64,000 nucleotides of DNA from Dokdonella sp. (GTDB lineage: Bacteria; Pseudomonadota; Gammaproteobacteria; Xanthomonadales; Rhodanobacteraceae). A program made the translations under genes and the position numbers. Positions 21,066 through 31,608 of this stretch are shown in pieces. Every line of letters starts with the position of its first letter. The stretch's first letter is position 1. Under the pieces are notes generated by a model that worked only from the letters and a program-made list of their open reading frames with translations, was not told the DNA's origin and ran no database searches. Where the stretch lies: positions 310,001 to 374,000 of the forward strand of contig JANQAE010000002.1 in the NCBI GenBank assembly GCA_024707225.1. Reading direction: 5' to 3'.

Positions 21066-21548
21066 ATGGCTATCCGCGAAGTCATCCTGCTGCGCCACGC
21101 CCATGCCGATCCGGCGGCGCCCGGCCAGGAGGATCGGGCCCGTTCGTTGAGCGCCCGCGGCATCGCCGAGGCCGAAGCCGTCGGTGCCTGGCTCAAGGCG
21201 CATCGCGCCGAGCCGGACCGCGTGCTGTGCTCGCCGGCCGAGCGCACGCGCGAGACGCTGCAACAGGTCCTGGCGATCACCGGCTACTCGGACCTGCGCG
21301 TCGAGCCGCGGATCTACGAGGCCAGCCCGGTCACGCTGATCCGCGTGCTCGACGATCACGCCGATGCCGAGCGCGTGCTGCTGGTCGGCCACAATCCGGG
21401 CCTGGAGGATCTGGTCGCCCTGCTCGCCGACGGCGCCTCCGATGCCGGACGCGGTCTGCCGCCGGGGGCGGTGGTCTGGCTGCGCCTGCGCGAGCCGGGC
21501 CGCCTCGAGCCCGACTCGGCCGAAGTGCTGTATTTCTGGTGGCCCTGA
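21066..21548 (+). CDS. sixA: phosphohistidine phosphatase SixA
   Basis: 160 residues of the histidine phosphatase superfamily. The N-terminal LLRHAHAD holds the catalytic Arg-His pair, ERTRETLQQ the second arginine, and LLVGHNPGLEDLV the second histidine. This short form matches SixA, which removes phosphate from histidine-containing domains of phosphorelays or the nitrogen PTS. The ATG at 21066 is preceded by GGGAGAGG. No phosphorelay gene is adjacent, so the partner is unknown. Confidence 0.9.
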   Translation: MAIREVILLRHAHADPAAPGQEDRARSLSARGIAEAEAVGAWLKAHRAEPDRVLCSPAERTRETLQQVLAITGYSDLRVEPRIYEASPVTLIRVLDDHADAERVLLVGHNPGLEDLVALLADGASDAGRGLPPGAVVWLRLREPGRLEPDSAEVLYFWWP

Positions 21549-21561
21549 ACCGGCTTGCCGC

Positions 21562-22137
21562 GTGCGTGCCGCCGCCGCGCTTCTGGCCGCTCTGGCGCTT
21601 GCCGCGCCGGCGCACGGCGTCGAGCGCGTCCGGCTCGATCCGACACGGTCGCAGGCCGGCTTCGGCATCGGCGTGCTGCTGCTGTTCGACGTGGTCGGAC
21701 GCTTCGTCAAGGTCGACGGCGTGGTCGAGGTCGACCGCGAGCGTCAGGAAGCCGTCGTCGACGCGCGGATCGCCGCCGACTCGGTCCGCATCGACGGCGG
21801 CAGCCGCGAGGACTGGGCGCGCTCGGCGGAGTTCTTTGACGCCGAGCGCTATCCGGAGATCCGCTTCCGGTCCGAGGTGTTTCCGCTGACGCGCCTCGGC
21901 AGCGGCGGCGCGCTCGAGGGCCGGCTGACGCTGCGCGGCGTCACCCGCAATGCCAGTTTCGAGCTGCTGCCGGCCGAGTGCGCGCATCCGGCCCGCGACT
22001 GCCCGGTCCGCGCCAAGGGCGTGATCCGTCGCAGCATGTTCGGCATGCGCACGCGCCGCGGCACGCTGTCGGACAAGGTGATCCTGGAACTGTCGATCTA
22101 CGCGCTGCCGAACGAAACGGGATTCGCGCCTTCATGA
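21562..22137 (+). CDS. YceI-family periplasmic lipid-binding protein
   Basis: 191 residues. The GTG start gives a signal peptide (VRAAAALLAALALAAPAHG) followed by the YceI lipocalin-like fold: RLDPTRSQAGFGI, VDGVVEVDRERQEA, FFDAERYPEIRFRS and LRGVTRNASFEL. The family binds polyisoprenoid lipids in the periplasm. It starts 13 bp after sixA and ends 46 bp before the phospholipase D gene, so the three may be co-transcribed. No strong ribosome binding site is visible. Confidence 0.85.
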   Translation: MRAAAALLAALALAAPAHGVERVRLDPTRSQAGFGIGVLLLFDVVGRFVKVDGVVEVDRERQEAVVDARIAADSVRIDGGSREDWARSAEFFDAERYPEIRFRSEVFPLTRLGSGGALEGRLTLRGVTRNASFELLPAECAHPARDCPVRAKGVIRRSMFGMRTRRGTLSDKVILELSIYALPNETGFAPS

Positions 22138-22183
22138 GCGTGGCGCCGTCGTCCGTCGCCGCCGTCCGCAGCGGCCCGTCCAC

Positions 22184-24004
22184 ATGAGAGGACCGTGCCG
22201 CGTGCTGCGCGTTCTGGCCCTGGCCGCGCTCGTCCTGGCCGGCTCCGGCTGCGCACTGAACCGCCAGCTCGCGCGCGAGGCCGACGCGCGCGTCGAGCGC
22301 GAGCGGCCCACCGCGCTCGACTGCGACCGCGCCGACCGCTGCGCGATCGCCTCGCCGTACCACGCGCTGATCGAGGAGGCGCGCGCATCGAGCCGGCCGG
22401 GCGCGCCGGTGCACTACGTCAACCTGCTCGAACGCGGCGAGGACGCCCTGCTGCTGCGGCTGCATTTGATCCGTGCGGCGCGCAGCACGATCGACGTGCA
22501 GACCTTCATCTGGGCCGACGACGATTCGGGCTGGCTGGTGCTGCAGGAGCTGATCGCGGCGGCGCGCCGCGGCGTGCGCGTACGCGTGCTGGCCGACCAG
22601 TTGTTCTCGATCAGCGACGTGGACTGGTTCGCGCGGCTCGCGACCGCGCATGCCAACTTCGAATTCCGCCTCTACAACACCACGTTCCACAAGGCGCGTG
22701 CCGGCGGGCTCGACCTCGCGCTCAGCATCGCGTGCTGCTTCTCGCGCGTGAACCAGCGCATGCACAACAAGCTGCTGCTGGTCGACGGCCAGATCGGCAT
22801 CACCGGCGGGCGCAACTACCAGGATCGGTATTTCGACTGGGACCAGACGTTCGACTACCGCGATCGCGACGTGCTCGTGCTCGGGCCGCAGGCCGGCCAG
22901 GAGATGACCGACTCGTTCGAGCAGTTCTGGCAGCATCCGCTGTCGGTGCCGCTGACGCGCCTGAACGACGTCAACCGCCGCCTGGTCGCGGTCGGCGGCG
23001 AGGGTCCGCTGCCGCCGCCGGCGTCGATCCGCTGGCCGCGGATCGGTTCGATGCGCGACCGCGCCAGCGACGCCGGCTACGTCCGCGCCGCGTTCGCCGC
23101 GCGCGCGCTGCGCGTGGGCCGCGCCGAATACTTCTCCGACCCGCCCGGCAAGAACGCCGATTCGGAGCAGGCCGCCCAGCTCAGCGGGCGCGTCGCCGCG
23201 CTGCTGCGCAACGCCCACACCGAAGTGCTGGCCCAGACGCCGTATCTGGTCTTCAGCCGCGCCGCGCAAGATTTGCTGCAAGAGCTGCGCGAGCGCGATC
23301 CGCCGCTGCGCGCGGTCGTCTCGACCAATTCGCTGGCGGCGACCGACGCGTTCTACGTCTACGCGATCTCCTACAAGCACAAGAAGAAGTACCTCAAGCG
23401 GCTCGGCCTGCGCGTGTTCGAGTTCAAGCCGTTTCCGGGCGACGCGGCGCTGCTGATCGCGAACTATCACGAGCTGTCCGGCGGCGGCCAGACCGGCCGG
23501 GTCAGCCGGCAGGGCCAGACGCCGCTCAAGCAGTCGCACGGCCTGCGCGTCGGACTGCACGCCAAGTCGATCGTGATCGATCGCCGCGTGGCGATGATCG
23601 GCTCGCACAACTTCGACCCGCGCGGTGACTACTACAACACCGAGTCGGGCTTCATCATCCACGACCGCGCGGTCGCCGATGCGGTCGCCGCGCAGATCGA
23701 GCGCGACATCGAGCCGCAGAACAGCTGGACGATCGCACGGCGTCCGCTGGACGGCCCGATCGCGCGGATCAACAACGCGATGAGCACGGTCTCCGCGGCG
23801 TTGCCGGTGTTCGACCTGTGGCCGTTCCGCTACGCGACCAGCTACGAGCTCAATCCCGGCTGCGAGCCGCTGTGGCCGAACGATCCGGGCTTCTACGACT
23901 GCTACACCTCGGTCGGGGACTTCCCGGAGGTCGATCTGCCGCTGAAGACGATCTATACGCGGATCATCACCGCCTTCGGCGTCGCGCTGGAGGGCGTCCT
24001 GTAG
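22184..24004 (+). CDS. phospholipase D-family lipoprotein (cardiolipin synthase-like)
   Basis: 606 residues. The N-terminus (LRVLALAALVLAGSGC) is a lipoprotein signal with the lipobox Cys at about 25. Two HKD motifs are complete: HNKLLLVDGQIGITGGRNYQD and HAKSIVIDRRVAMIGSHNFDPRG. The layout fits the PLD superfamily of phosphatidyltransferases and phospholipases, such as ClsC-type cardiolipin synthases, acting at the envelope. The exact reaction is not fixed by sequence. It follows yceI by 46 bp. Confidence 0.88.
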   Translation: MRGPCRVLRVLALAALVLAGSGCALNRQLAREADARVERERPTALDCDRADRCAIASPYHALIEEARASSRPGAPVHYVNLLERGEDALLLRLHLIRAARSTIDVQTFIWADDDSGWLVLQELIAAARRGVRVRVLADQLFSISDVDWFARLATAHANFEFRLYNTTFHKARAGGLDLALSIACCFSRVNQRMHNKLLLVDGQIGITGGRNYQDRYFDWDQTFDYRDRDVLVLGPQAGQEMTDSFEQFWQHPLSVPLTRLNDVNRRLVAVGGEGPLPPPASIRWPRIGSMRDRASDAGYVRAAFAARALRVGRAEYFSDPPGKNADSEQAAQLSGRVAALLRNAHTEVLAQTPYLVFSRAAQDLLQELRERDPPLRAVVSTNSLAATDAFYVYAISYKHKKKYLKRLGLRVFEFKPFPGDAALLIANYHELSGGGQTGRVSRQGQTPLKQSHGLRVGLHAKSIVIDRRVAMIGSHNFDPRGDYYNTESGFIIHDRAVADAVAAQIERDIEPQNSWTIARRPLDGPIARINNAMSTVSAALPVFDLWPFRYATSYELNPGCEPLWPNDPGFYDCYTSVGDFPEVDLPLKTIYTRIITAFGVALEGVL

Positions 24005-24080
24005 CCGGGCACCGGCGCCGATTGACGCAAAATGCGGGGGTGGTTAGTCTCGTCGCGCCTTTTTCGAGGAATTTCCGTCC

Positions 24081-24656
24081 ATGTCCCTGGCCATCACGAT
24101 CGAACTCGGCGATGCCGACGTCCAGCGCTTCGCCGAAACGATGCAGCGTGCCGAGAAGAACGTGCGCGGCCGCTCGGCCGAGGACATCGTCGCCGCCGCG
24201 TCCAAGCTGCTCGAACTCGCCACGGTCGAGGGCGTGCCCTCGTTCATCCGCGAGCGCCTCGACGCGCTGCGCAACCTGATCGACATGGTGCGCGACCAGG
24301 GCTTCGCCCTGCCCGACGAGGATCGTCAGCGCGTGCTGGCCTGTCTGGCCTACTTCGCCGACGCCGACGATCTGATCCACGACAGCGTGCCGGTGCTCGG
24401 CTTCCTCGACGACGCGATCATGATCGAGCTGTGCCAGCGCGAGCTCAAGCACGAGATCGAGGCCTACGCCGACTTCGTCGATTTCCGCAACCACGAGGCG
24501 CACCGTCTCGGCGTCGATCCGTCCACGCTGACGACGCAGCGCGTCGACTGGGCCGAGGCGCGCCGCGTCGAGCTGATCGACCGCATGCGCCGCCGCCGTC
24601 GCGACGGCTATGCGAACGTCGGTGGCTGGTCGCCGGTGCTGTTCCGCGTCGGCTGA
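24081..24656 (+). CDS. YkvA-family (DUF1232) protein
   Basis: 191 residues. The central segment RVLACLAYFADADDLIHDSVPVLGFLDDAIMIELCQREL is the DUF1232 signature, with the conserved PVLGFLDDA. Here it lacks a strongly hydrophobic membrane stretch. The N-terminal half is helical (ITIELGDADVQRFAETMQRAEKNV). The function of this family is unknown. The ATG at 24081 follows GAGGAA. A strong intrinsic terminator lies 55 bp downstream. Confidence 0.8.
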   Translation: MSLAITIELGDADVQRFAETMQRAEKNVRGRSAEDIVAAASKLLELATVEGVPSFIRERLDALRNLIDMVRDQGFALPDEDRQRVLACLAYFADADDLIHDSVPVLGFLDDAIMIELCQRELKHEIEAYADFVDFRNHEAHRLGVDPSTLTTQRVDWAEARRVELIDRMRRRRRDGYANVGGWSPVLFRVG

Positions 24657-24710
24657 GCGAGGCCGGCCCGGGCCGGCGACGTCCGCGCTCCAGGAGCGTC
24701 GATTGAAAAG

Positions 24711-24737
24711 AAAAGGCCCGGCATCGCCGGGCCTTTT
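24711..24737. terminator. bidirectional intrinsic terminator
   Basis: A perfect 12-bp hairpin, AAAAGGCCCGGC / GCCGGGCCTTTT, with an ATC loop lies between the convergent YkvA and RDD genes. The A-tract on one side and T-tract on the other allow termination in both directions. Confidence 0.88.
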
Positions 24738-24779
24738 CCGTTCTGCGCCGCTGTCCTGGCGGGGCCGCGGCGGGTCGGC

Positions 24780-25886
24780 TCAGAGATTGACCAGCGCGCT
24801 GAAGCTCGCCCAGGCCGCGAAGAAGGCCAGGACGAACAGGGCGGTCATCAGGATGTTGACGACCCAGCCGTACCACGGCATCGGCGGACGCGTGGTCGGC
24901 AGCGGGCGGCCCGGTTCGACCTCGCGGAACACCACGACGGTGCCGCAGATCATGTCGTGCAGCGCCTGGCGGCGGCCGGTCCAGCCGGCCAGCATGAAGC
25001 CGATGTTGAAGATCACGCTCGACAGAATCTTGCCGAAGAAACGGCCGGTCGCGCGGCCGAAGCCGATCCGCCGCGCGTAGTCGTCGGTGACCTTCAGGCC
25101 CATCGCGCGCTTGCCGAGCGTGGCTTGCGCCGCCGAACTCTCCTGCAATGCGAAGTACAGCCACGACAGCACGATGCCGATCAGCGCCTGCAGCACGATC
25201 GTGCCGAATGCGGCATTGACGCTGCCGGCGGCCAGCGAGCCGACCATCGCGACCATGAGGATCATCGTGATGACCCAGTTGACGACGCCGATGATGAAGC
25301 CGTCCATCAGGTAGGCAGCCGTGCGCCGCCAGAAGCCGCCGTGGATCGTCAGGCCCGCCGGCAGCATGCCCGACTCGGACAACGCCGGGCCGGAAGCCGC
25401 ATCGGCAGCGGGCGTCGCCGAGAAAGCGGCCGGTGCGGCGGCGACCATCGGCTGCGCGGCGGCCGGTGCCGGCGGCGGCATCGGCGCCGCGGCGGCCGGG
25501 CGTACCGTCGAATAGGCGTTCCAGCCGGTCGCGCCGACCGCGGCGATCGAGATGTCGGCCGGCCACAGGCCGCGTTCGACGCGGTCGGCGACGAACGCCA
25601 GCGGCATCGGTCCGCGCGGCTGGTTGGCGATCAGCGCGAAGTACGCGCCGCCGTCGCCCGCATGCAGCTCGGCTTCGGCGCCGAGCGCGTTGATGCCGCT
25701 CTGCAGGCTCTGCAGCTTGGCCAGGTCCTCGCTCTCCTTGATCGTGACCGGCGCGCGCGCCAGCAGCTGGCCGGTCAGCTTGTCCGGCTCCATGCGGAAG
25801 TAGGTCGCCAGCGCCGGCCAGACCGCGGCCGGCTCATAGCCCGGGAACAGCTCCCCGGTCAGCACCAATGCGTATTTCTCTGTCAT
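24780..25886 (-). CDS. RDD-family membrane protein with N-terminal GYF-like domain
   Basis: 368 residues. The first ~70 residues are a small alpha/beta region. YFALIANQPRGPMPLAFVADRVERGLWPADISI then resembles a GYF_2-type module, and an Ala/Pro linker follows. The C-terminal half is an RDD domain: FWRRTAAYLMDGFIIGVVNWVITMILM carries the Arg and Asp signature, and GKRAMGLKVTDD is the second motif. There are about five membrane segments. The function is unknown, possibly ion or small-molecule transport or membrane protein handling. The ATG at 25886 sits behind GGGGAGAGGGG; an upstream TTG at 25901 is less likely. Confidence 0.82.
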   Translation of the reverse strand: MTEKYALVLTGELFPGYEPAAVWPALATYFRMEPDKLTGQLLARAPVTIKESEDLAKLQSLQSGINALGAEAELHAGDGGAYFALIANQPRGPMPLAFVADRVERGLWPADISIAAVGATGWNAYSTVRPAAAAPMPPPAPAAAQPMVAAAPAAFSATPAADAASGPALSESGMLPAGLTIHGGFWRRTAAYLMDGFIIGVVNWVITMILMVAMVGSLAAGSVNAAFGTIVLQALIGIVLSWLYFALQESSAAQATLGKRAMGLKVTDDYARRIGFGRATGRFFGKILSSVIFNIGFMLAGWTGRRQALHDMICGTVVVFREVEPGRPLPTTRPPMPWYGWVVNILMTALFVLAFFAAWASFSALVNL

Positions 25887-25962
25887 CTCCCCTCTCCCCA
25901 AGAGGCGGGCCTGCGCCCACCGACGTGTTCCATGATGCGTCCCGCACGGACGCCGAGCGTGT

Positions 25963-27240
25963 CTAGTCGCGCTGCAGGATCGCGGTCACGCCCATGCCGC
26001 CGGCGGTGCAGATCGAGATCAGGCCGCGGCCCGAGCCCTTCTCGTGCAGCAGCTTGGCCAGCGAGGCGACGATGCGCGCACCGGTGGCCGCGAACGGATG
26101 ACCGAGCGCGAGGCTCGATCCGTTGACGTTGATCCGGGCCGGATCGATCGCGCCGAGCGGCGCGTCGAGGCCGAGCCGGTTCCTGCAGTAGTCGGCCGAC
26201 TCCCAGGCGCGCAGCGTGCACAGCACCTGCGCGGCGAAGGCCTCGTGGATCTCGTAGAAATCGAAGTCCTGCAGGCTCAGGCCGGCCGCCGCCAGCATGC
26301 GCGGCACCGCGATCGTCGGCGCCATCAGCAGGCCTTCGCCGTGCACGAAATCGACCGCGGCGACCTGCGCATGCGTCAGATACGCCTGGATCGGAAGATT
26401 GCGCCGGGCCGCCCAGTCCTCGCTGGCCAGCAGCACCGCCGCGGCGCCGTCGGACAGCGCGCTCGAATTGCCGGCGGTCAGCGTGCCGGCCGTGCGATCG
26501 AACGCCGGCTTGAGCGCGGCGAGCTTTTCGAGCGTCGTATCGGGCCGCAGGATGTTGTCGCGGCGTACCGCCCGGAACGGCACGACCAGATCGTCGAAGA
26601 AGCCGCGCTCGTAGGCGGCGGCGGCCTTGCGGTGACTGTCCAGCGCCAGCTGGTCCTGGTCGGCGCGCGCGATGCCCCATTCGCGCGCCATCATCTCGCA
26701 ATGGTCGCCCATCGACTTGCCGGTCCGCGGTTCGGCGACGCCCGGGAACGAGGGCTTGAGCTCGCCGAACGAGAAGCCCGACAGTGCGGTCTTGAGCTTG
26801 TCCTTGAGCGTCCTGGCGCGGTTGACCGCGAGCAGGCGCTGCTGCAGTGCGCGGCTGTAGACGATCGGCACGTCGCTGGTGGTGTCGCTGCCGCCGGCGA
26901 TGCCGGCCTCGATCTGGCCGGTGGCGATCTTGTTGGCGATCAGGATCGCGTTGTCGAGCGAGGTGCCGCAGGCGCGCGCCGTCGTGATGCCGGGGGTGGT
27001 CGGTGCCAGGCCCGAGGAGAGCACCGCCTCGCGCGCCAGATTCCAGTCCGAGGCGTGCTTGATGACCGATCCGAACGCGACCTCGCCCAGTTCCTGGCCG
27101 TGCAGGCCGTAGCGCTCGACCAGAGTGCCGAGCGTCTTGACCGACATGCCGAAGTTGCCGACGTCCGCATAGGCCGTGTTGTTGCGGCAGAACGGGATCC
27201 GAACCCCGCCGATGACGCCCACCCGATTGCTTGCAGTCAC
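25963..27240 (-). CDS. acetyl-CoA acyltransferase (thiolase, FadI/FadA-like)
   Basis: 425 residues. A thiolase that cleaves 3-oxoacyl-CoA or condenses two acetyl-CoA. The nucleophile Cys lies in TTARACGTSLD. NEAF-type chemistry is served by YEIHEAFAAQVL, GHPFAATGARIVASL holds the general-base His, and ICTAGGMG the second Cys. The GTG at 27240 follows AGGAATC at good spacing. It is divergent from a 2OG oxygenase gene, with a paired TTTGACCC/GGGTCAAA element between them. No FadJ-type partner is adjacent, so a role in beta-oxidation versus polyhydroxyalkanoate or ketone metabolism is open. Confidence 0.9.
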   Translation of the reverse strand: MTASNRVGVIGGVRIPFCRNNTAYADVGNFGMSVKTLGTLVERYGLHGQELGEVAFGSVIKHASDWNLAREAVLSSGLAPTTPGITTARACGTSLDNAILIANKIATGQIEAGIAGGSDTTSDVPIVYSRALQQRLLAVNRARTLKDKLKTALSGFSFGELKPSFPGVAEPRTGKSMGDHCEMMAREWGIARADQDQLALDSHRKAAAAYERGFFDDLVVPFRAVRRDNILRPDTTLEKLAALKPAFDRTAGTLTAGNSSALSDGAAAVLLASEDWAARRNLPIQAYLTHAQVAAVDFVHGEGLLMAPTIAVPRMLAAAGLSLQDFDFYEIHEAFAAQVLCTLRAWESADYCRNRLGLDAPLGAIDPARINVNGSSLALGHPFAATGARIVASLAKLLHEKGSGRGLISICTAGGMGVTAILQRD

Positions 27241-27257
27241 GATGATTCCTGTCGCCG

Positions 27258-27286
27258 TTTGACCCAGGTCAGGAGCAGGGGTCAAA
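27258..27286. promoter_or_regulatory. inverted repeat, candidate operator between thiolase and oxygenase genes
   Basis: TTTGACCC (27258-27265) and GGGTCAAA (27279-27286) form perfect 8-bp arms 21 bp apart centre to centre, about two helical turns. A third GGTCA lies between them at 27267-27271. The element is in the 84-bp divergent gap and could bind a regulator of both genes. A TATGAT at 27294-27299 could be a -10 element for the oxygenase. The binding protein is unknown. Confidence 0.45.
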
Positions 27287-27324
27287 GCGTTGATATGATG
27301 CGCCGAAACACCTTCATCCAGTGT

Positions 27325-28044
27325 ATGCCCTACGTTTTCGATCTTAACCGACTCGACCAGATCGCGTCGGAAGACGGACCGCGGTTCCGCGCGGCCGCCC
27401 CCTATCCGCACGTCGTGATCGACCGGTTCCTGAAGCCCGATGCGGCGCAGCGGCTGGCCGAGGCGTTTCCGGCCGCGGGCGACGACGTCGGCTGGGATCA
27501 GTACGCGGCGGCCGGTCTGGAAGTGAAGATGGGCACCTCGCGCGAGGAACGCTTTCCCGAGCCGCTGCGCGCGGCGATCCACCAGCTCAACGCCGGGCCG
27601 TTCGTGCGCTTCATCGAGCGGCTCAGCGGCATCGACCACCTGCTGCCCGATCCGCATCTGGCCGGCGGCGGCCTGCATCTGACGCGCGCCGGCGGCCTGC
27701 TCGGCATCCACGCCGACTTCAACTGGCACGAGCGTCTGCAGGCGCATCGCCGGCTCAATCTGCTGATCTATCTCGGCCGCGACTGGCAGCCCGGCTACGG
27801 CGGCGAGCTCGAGCTGTGGGACACCGGTGCCAAGGCGCGCGTGCATTCGATCGAGCCGCTGTTCAACCGGGCCGTGCTGTTCACGACGCGCTCGGACAGC
27901 TTCCACGGTCATCCGACGCCGTGGTCGGCGCCCACCGGTGTGGAGCGGCGCTCGATCGCGCTCTACTACTACACCAGCGCGCGTCCCGAAGAGGAGCTGC
28001 GCGCGCCGCACAACACGCTCTACAAGGGCTATCACTTCGACTGA
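27325..28044 (+). CDS. 2-oxoglutarate/Fe(II)-dependent oxygenase family protein
   Basis: 239 residues from the chosen ATG, MPYVFDLNRLDQI. Two in-frame ATGs upstream (27295, 27298) lie inside a possible -10 box and are less likely starts. The cupin-like prolyl-4-hydroxylase fold is visible: GLLGIHADFNWHERL supplies the iron ligands His and Asp, SFHGHPTPW the distal His, and RRSIALYYYTS the 2-oxoglutarate-binding Arg. The substrate is unknown; homologous domains hydroxylate protein or small-molecule targets. It is divergent from the thiolase. Confidence 0.82.
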   Translation: MPYVFDLNRLDQIASEDGPRFRAAAPYPHVVIDRFLKPDAAQRLAEAFPAAGDDVGWDQYAAAGLEVKMGTSREERFPEPLRAAIHQLNAGPFVRFIERLSGIDHLLPDPHLAGGGLHLTRAGGLLGIHADFNWHERLQAHRRLNLLIYLGRDWQPGYGGELELWDTGAKARVHSIEPLFNRAVLFTTRSDSFHGHPTPWSAPTGVERRSIALYYYTSARPEEELRAPHNTLYKGYHFD

Positions 28045-28253
28045 GGCGACCCCGACCGGCGTCGTCGCGATCGAGGCGGCCTTGCGCGATCGCAGTGGCA
28101 GCGATTGCGCTTCCGACGAAGCGCTGCCGGGCGTCGACCTGCGATGCGGTGGGGCGAGGCGACCGCTCGCATCGGCATCGACCATGGCCTCGATCGATCC
28201 GGTCTGCGTGACATCGGAGGCTGTGGCCGTGCCGCTTCGATCGCGCGACCGGC

Positions 28254-29183
28254 TCAGGGCGCCGTCGGCGGCGATGCTGTCGGAGCGGGCGGCGGTGCGG
28301 CCTCGAAGATCGCATCGGCGGCGCTCCACATCTGCCAATAGGCCGGCTGCTCGCGCAGGCACCGATCCAGGTGCGCGGCGTAGCGGACCATGATCTGCTC
28401 GATGCCCGCATCGGCCGGCAGCGTCTCGATGCGCAGCGTGCGCGTGCCGGTGTCCGGATCGAGCCCGCAGCTGAAGATCACCACCGGCACGCCGCTGCGC
28501 ACGGCCAGTTCGGCCAGGCCGCTCGGCAGCCGCACGGTGCGCCCGAGCAGCGAGGCGCGGAACGCGGATCGCTCCGGCCGCGGCGGCAGGTCGAGCATGC
28601 CGACGATGCTGCGGCCCTCGGCGAACGCGGCCTCGATCTGCGGCACGCTGCCGCCGAGGTACAGCGGGCCGGCCGATCCGATCCGTCGCAGCGCCCAGCC
28701 GCGGAATCGGCCGTACAGCACCGAGAGCCGGCCGACGCCGAGATCGCCCGGGCCGGGCTGACGCGCGAGGAAGTGCGCGTCGATGCCGTGCATGCGCAGC
28801 TGGCTCCAGACCCAGTGCCCGGCTCCCCAGTGAAACGTCAGCAGCAGCGCCGGCGTGCCCGCTGCCGGCCATGCGCCGTCGCGCACGATGCGGCGGCGCC
28901 ACCAGGTCCGGCCGCGCAGCAGGGTCAGATACGAATCGACCGGCTCGACCAGCCGCAGCAGCCGGTGCCGGCGTTTCCAGGCCGTTTCGTCGGCATCGGG
29001 CAGGTAGCGCCTGGCGACCGACCACGCCGGCGCGACGCTGCTGCGGTAGAGCAGATCCACCCGCGCGCAGCGCTTGAGCACCGCGAAGCCGAGCGGCCAC
29101 GGCAGCACTGCGACCAGGCCCGGCAGCACGAACAGGAACAGGAAGTCGGCGGCGGCGCGGCGAACGCGGTTTGACAGCTTCAC
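28254..29183 (-). CDS. LpxL/HtrB-like lipid A acyltransferase family protein
   Basis: 309 residues, the usual length of the family. An N-terminal hydrophobic segment (FLFLFVLPGLVAVLPWPLGFAVL) anchors it in the inner membrane. LLLTFHWGAGHWVWSQLRMHG stands where LpxL-type enzymes carry the catalytic HX4(D/E) motif. Here the spacing gives His-X4-His, so an acidic residue is not obvious, which weakens the assignment to a classical acyltransferase. The later stretch AELAVRSGVPVVIF is typical of the family. The GTG at 29183 is the inferred start. A glycolipid or aryl-polyene acyltransferase is an alternative. Confidence 0.72.
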   Translation of the reverse strand: MKLSNRVRRAAADFLFLFVLPGLVAVLPWPLGFAVLKRCARVDLLYRSSVAPAWSVARRYLPDADETAWKRRHRLLRLVEPVDSYLTLLRGRTWWRRRIVRDGAWPAAGTPALLLTFHWGAGHWVWSQLRMHGIDAHFLARQPGPGDLGVGRLSVLYGRFRGWALRRIGSAGPLYLGGSVPQIEAAFAEGRSIVGMLDLPPRPERSAFRASLLGRTVRLPSGLAELAVRSGVPVVIFSCGLDPDTGTRTLRIETLPADAGIEQIMVRYAAHLDRCLREQPAYWQMWSAADAIFEAAPPPAPTASPPTAP

Positions 29184-29424
29184 GTGGCTATCGGCGATCC
29201 AACGGACGTCGCGACCGGACGTCCGCCCGGCTCGACTCGCACGGTCGCGGCCGCGCCGCGCCACCCCTCGCATCATCGACGGTCCAGGCCGCCGGTCTGC
29301 GCCGCGATCGGTCCATGTGATCGCACCGGCGGCCGCTCGCGGGCGGCCGGCCGGATCGCCGATGGTACACTCCGCGGCCCCGCGCCGGCGGCTGCCGCCG
29401 CCTGGGCGCTCACGCCCGATACCG

Positions 29425-30192
29425 ATGTCCGATACCGCTCCGTTGCACTGCACCGCTGCGCTCGCGATCGAATGCGAGCTCGCCGGCGCGCCGCCGCAGG
29501 CCACGCTCGACCGCGCACGGGCCGAGCGCTACGGCGACGCGCTCGCCGCCGATCTTCTGCGTCTGTTCCCCGAGATCGCCGAGCTCGACCTGGTCTGCGC
29601 CGGTGCCCTGTACGACCAGGCCCAGCTGCTGCGTCCCGGCTGGCCGCTGCACGCGGCGTTGGCCGGACTCGATGCGCGCTTCGGCTCGCGCGAGCGCTCC
29701 GCGCGCGTGCTCGCGATCGGCGCGCACGAGGGGCATTTCCCCGACGCGGCGCTCGATCCGGATCCGCGCCTGTACGGCAGCGCGATGCTGGTGATGCCGT
29801 GGCTGCTGCGCGGCGACGCCGGCCGCATCGCGGCCACCGGGTCGCTGCTCGAGCGCGAGCTGCTCGACCGCGGCATGGCCGGTGCCGACTTCGCGCTGAC
29901 GCTGCGCGAGCTGCTCGGCGTGCCGATCCGCCACGTGCGGCATCTGACCGCGTTCGACCTGTGCGCGCTGGCCTGCGCCCAGTACGAGCACGCCGGACTC
30001 GGTCCGCTCTGGCAGATCGTCGAGACCGCGCTGCTGGCGCCCGGGCGCCAGCAGACGGTCGAGCTGGCCGACGGCGGCCGCCTGCACTGGCGCGGCGATC
30101 ACGTCGAGGCCGGGGATCTGCACGATCCGCGCCGGCTCGCGCAGTGCGCGGCGATCCTCGGCGCGCACGGACTGGAGGTCCGCGCCGCCTGA
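29425..30192 (+). CDS. conserved hypothetical protein, 255 residues
   Basis: I do not recognise the family. The protein is soluble, acidic and Leu/Ala-rich, with no signal peptide or membrane segment. It has a region LYGSAMLVMPWLLRGDAG and a conserved-looking FALTLRELLGVPIRHVRHLTAFDLCALACAQYEHAGL. The start ATG at 29425 is the first after a non-coding GC-rich stretch. It converges on ntrC (11 bp apart). Codon use and GC content match the neighbours, so it is very probably a real gene. No function can be proposed from sequence alone. Confidence 0.7.
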   Translation: MSDTAPLHCTAALAIECELAGAPPQATLDRARAERYGDALAADLLRLFPEIAELDLVCAGALYDQAQLLRPGWPLHAALAGLDARFGSRERSARVLAIGAHEGHFPDAALDPDPRLYGSAMLVMPWLLRGDAGRIAATGSLLERELLDRGMAGADFALTLRELLGVPIRHVRHLTAFDLCALACAQYEHAGLGPLWQIVETALLAPGRQQTVELADGGRLHWRGDHVEAGDLHDPRRLAQCAAILGAHGLEVRAA

Positions 30193-30203
30193 GGCGCGCG
30201 CCC

Positions 30204-31600
<1,397 letters not shown>

Positions 31601-31608
<8 letters not shown>

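Noticed and set aside
27259-27299. TTGACC and TATGAT as a standard sigma70 promoter for the oxygenase
   Set aside because: The spacing between the two is 29 bp, too long for a sigma70 promoter. Only the TATGAT is retained as a possible -10.
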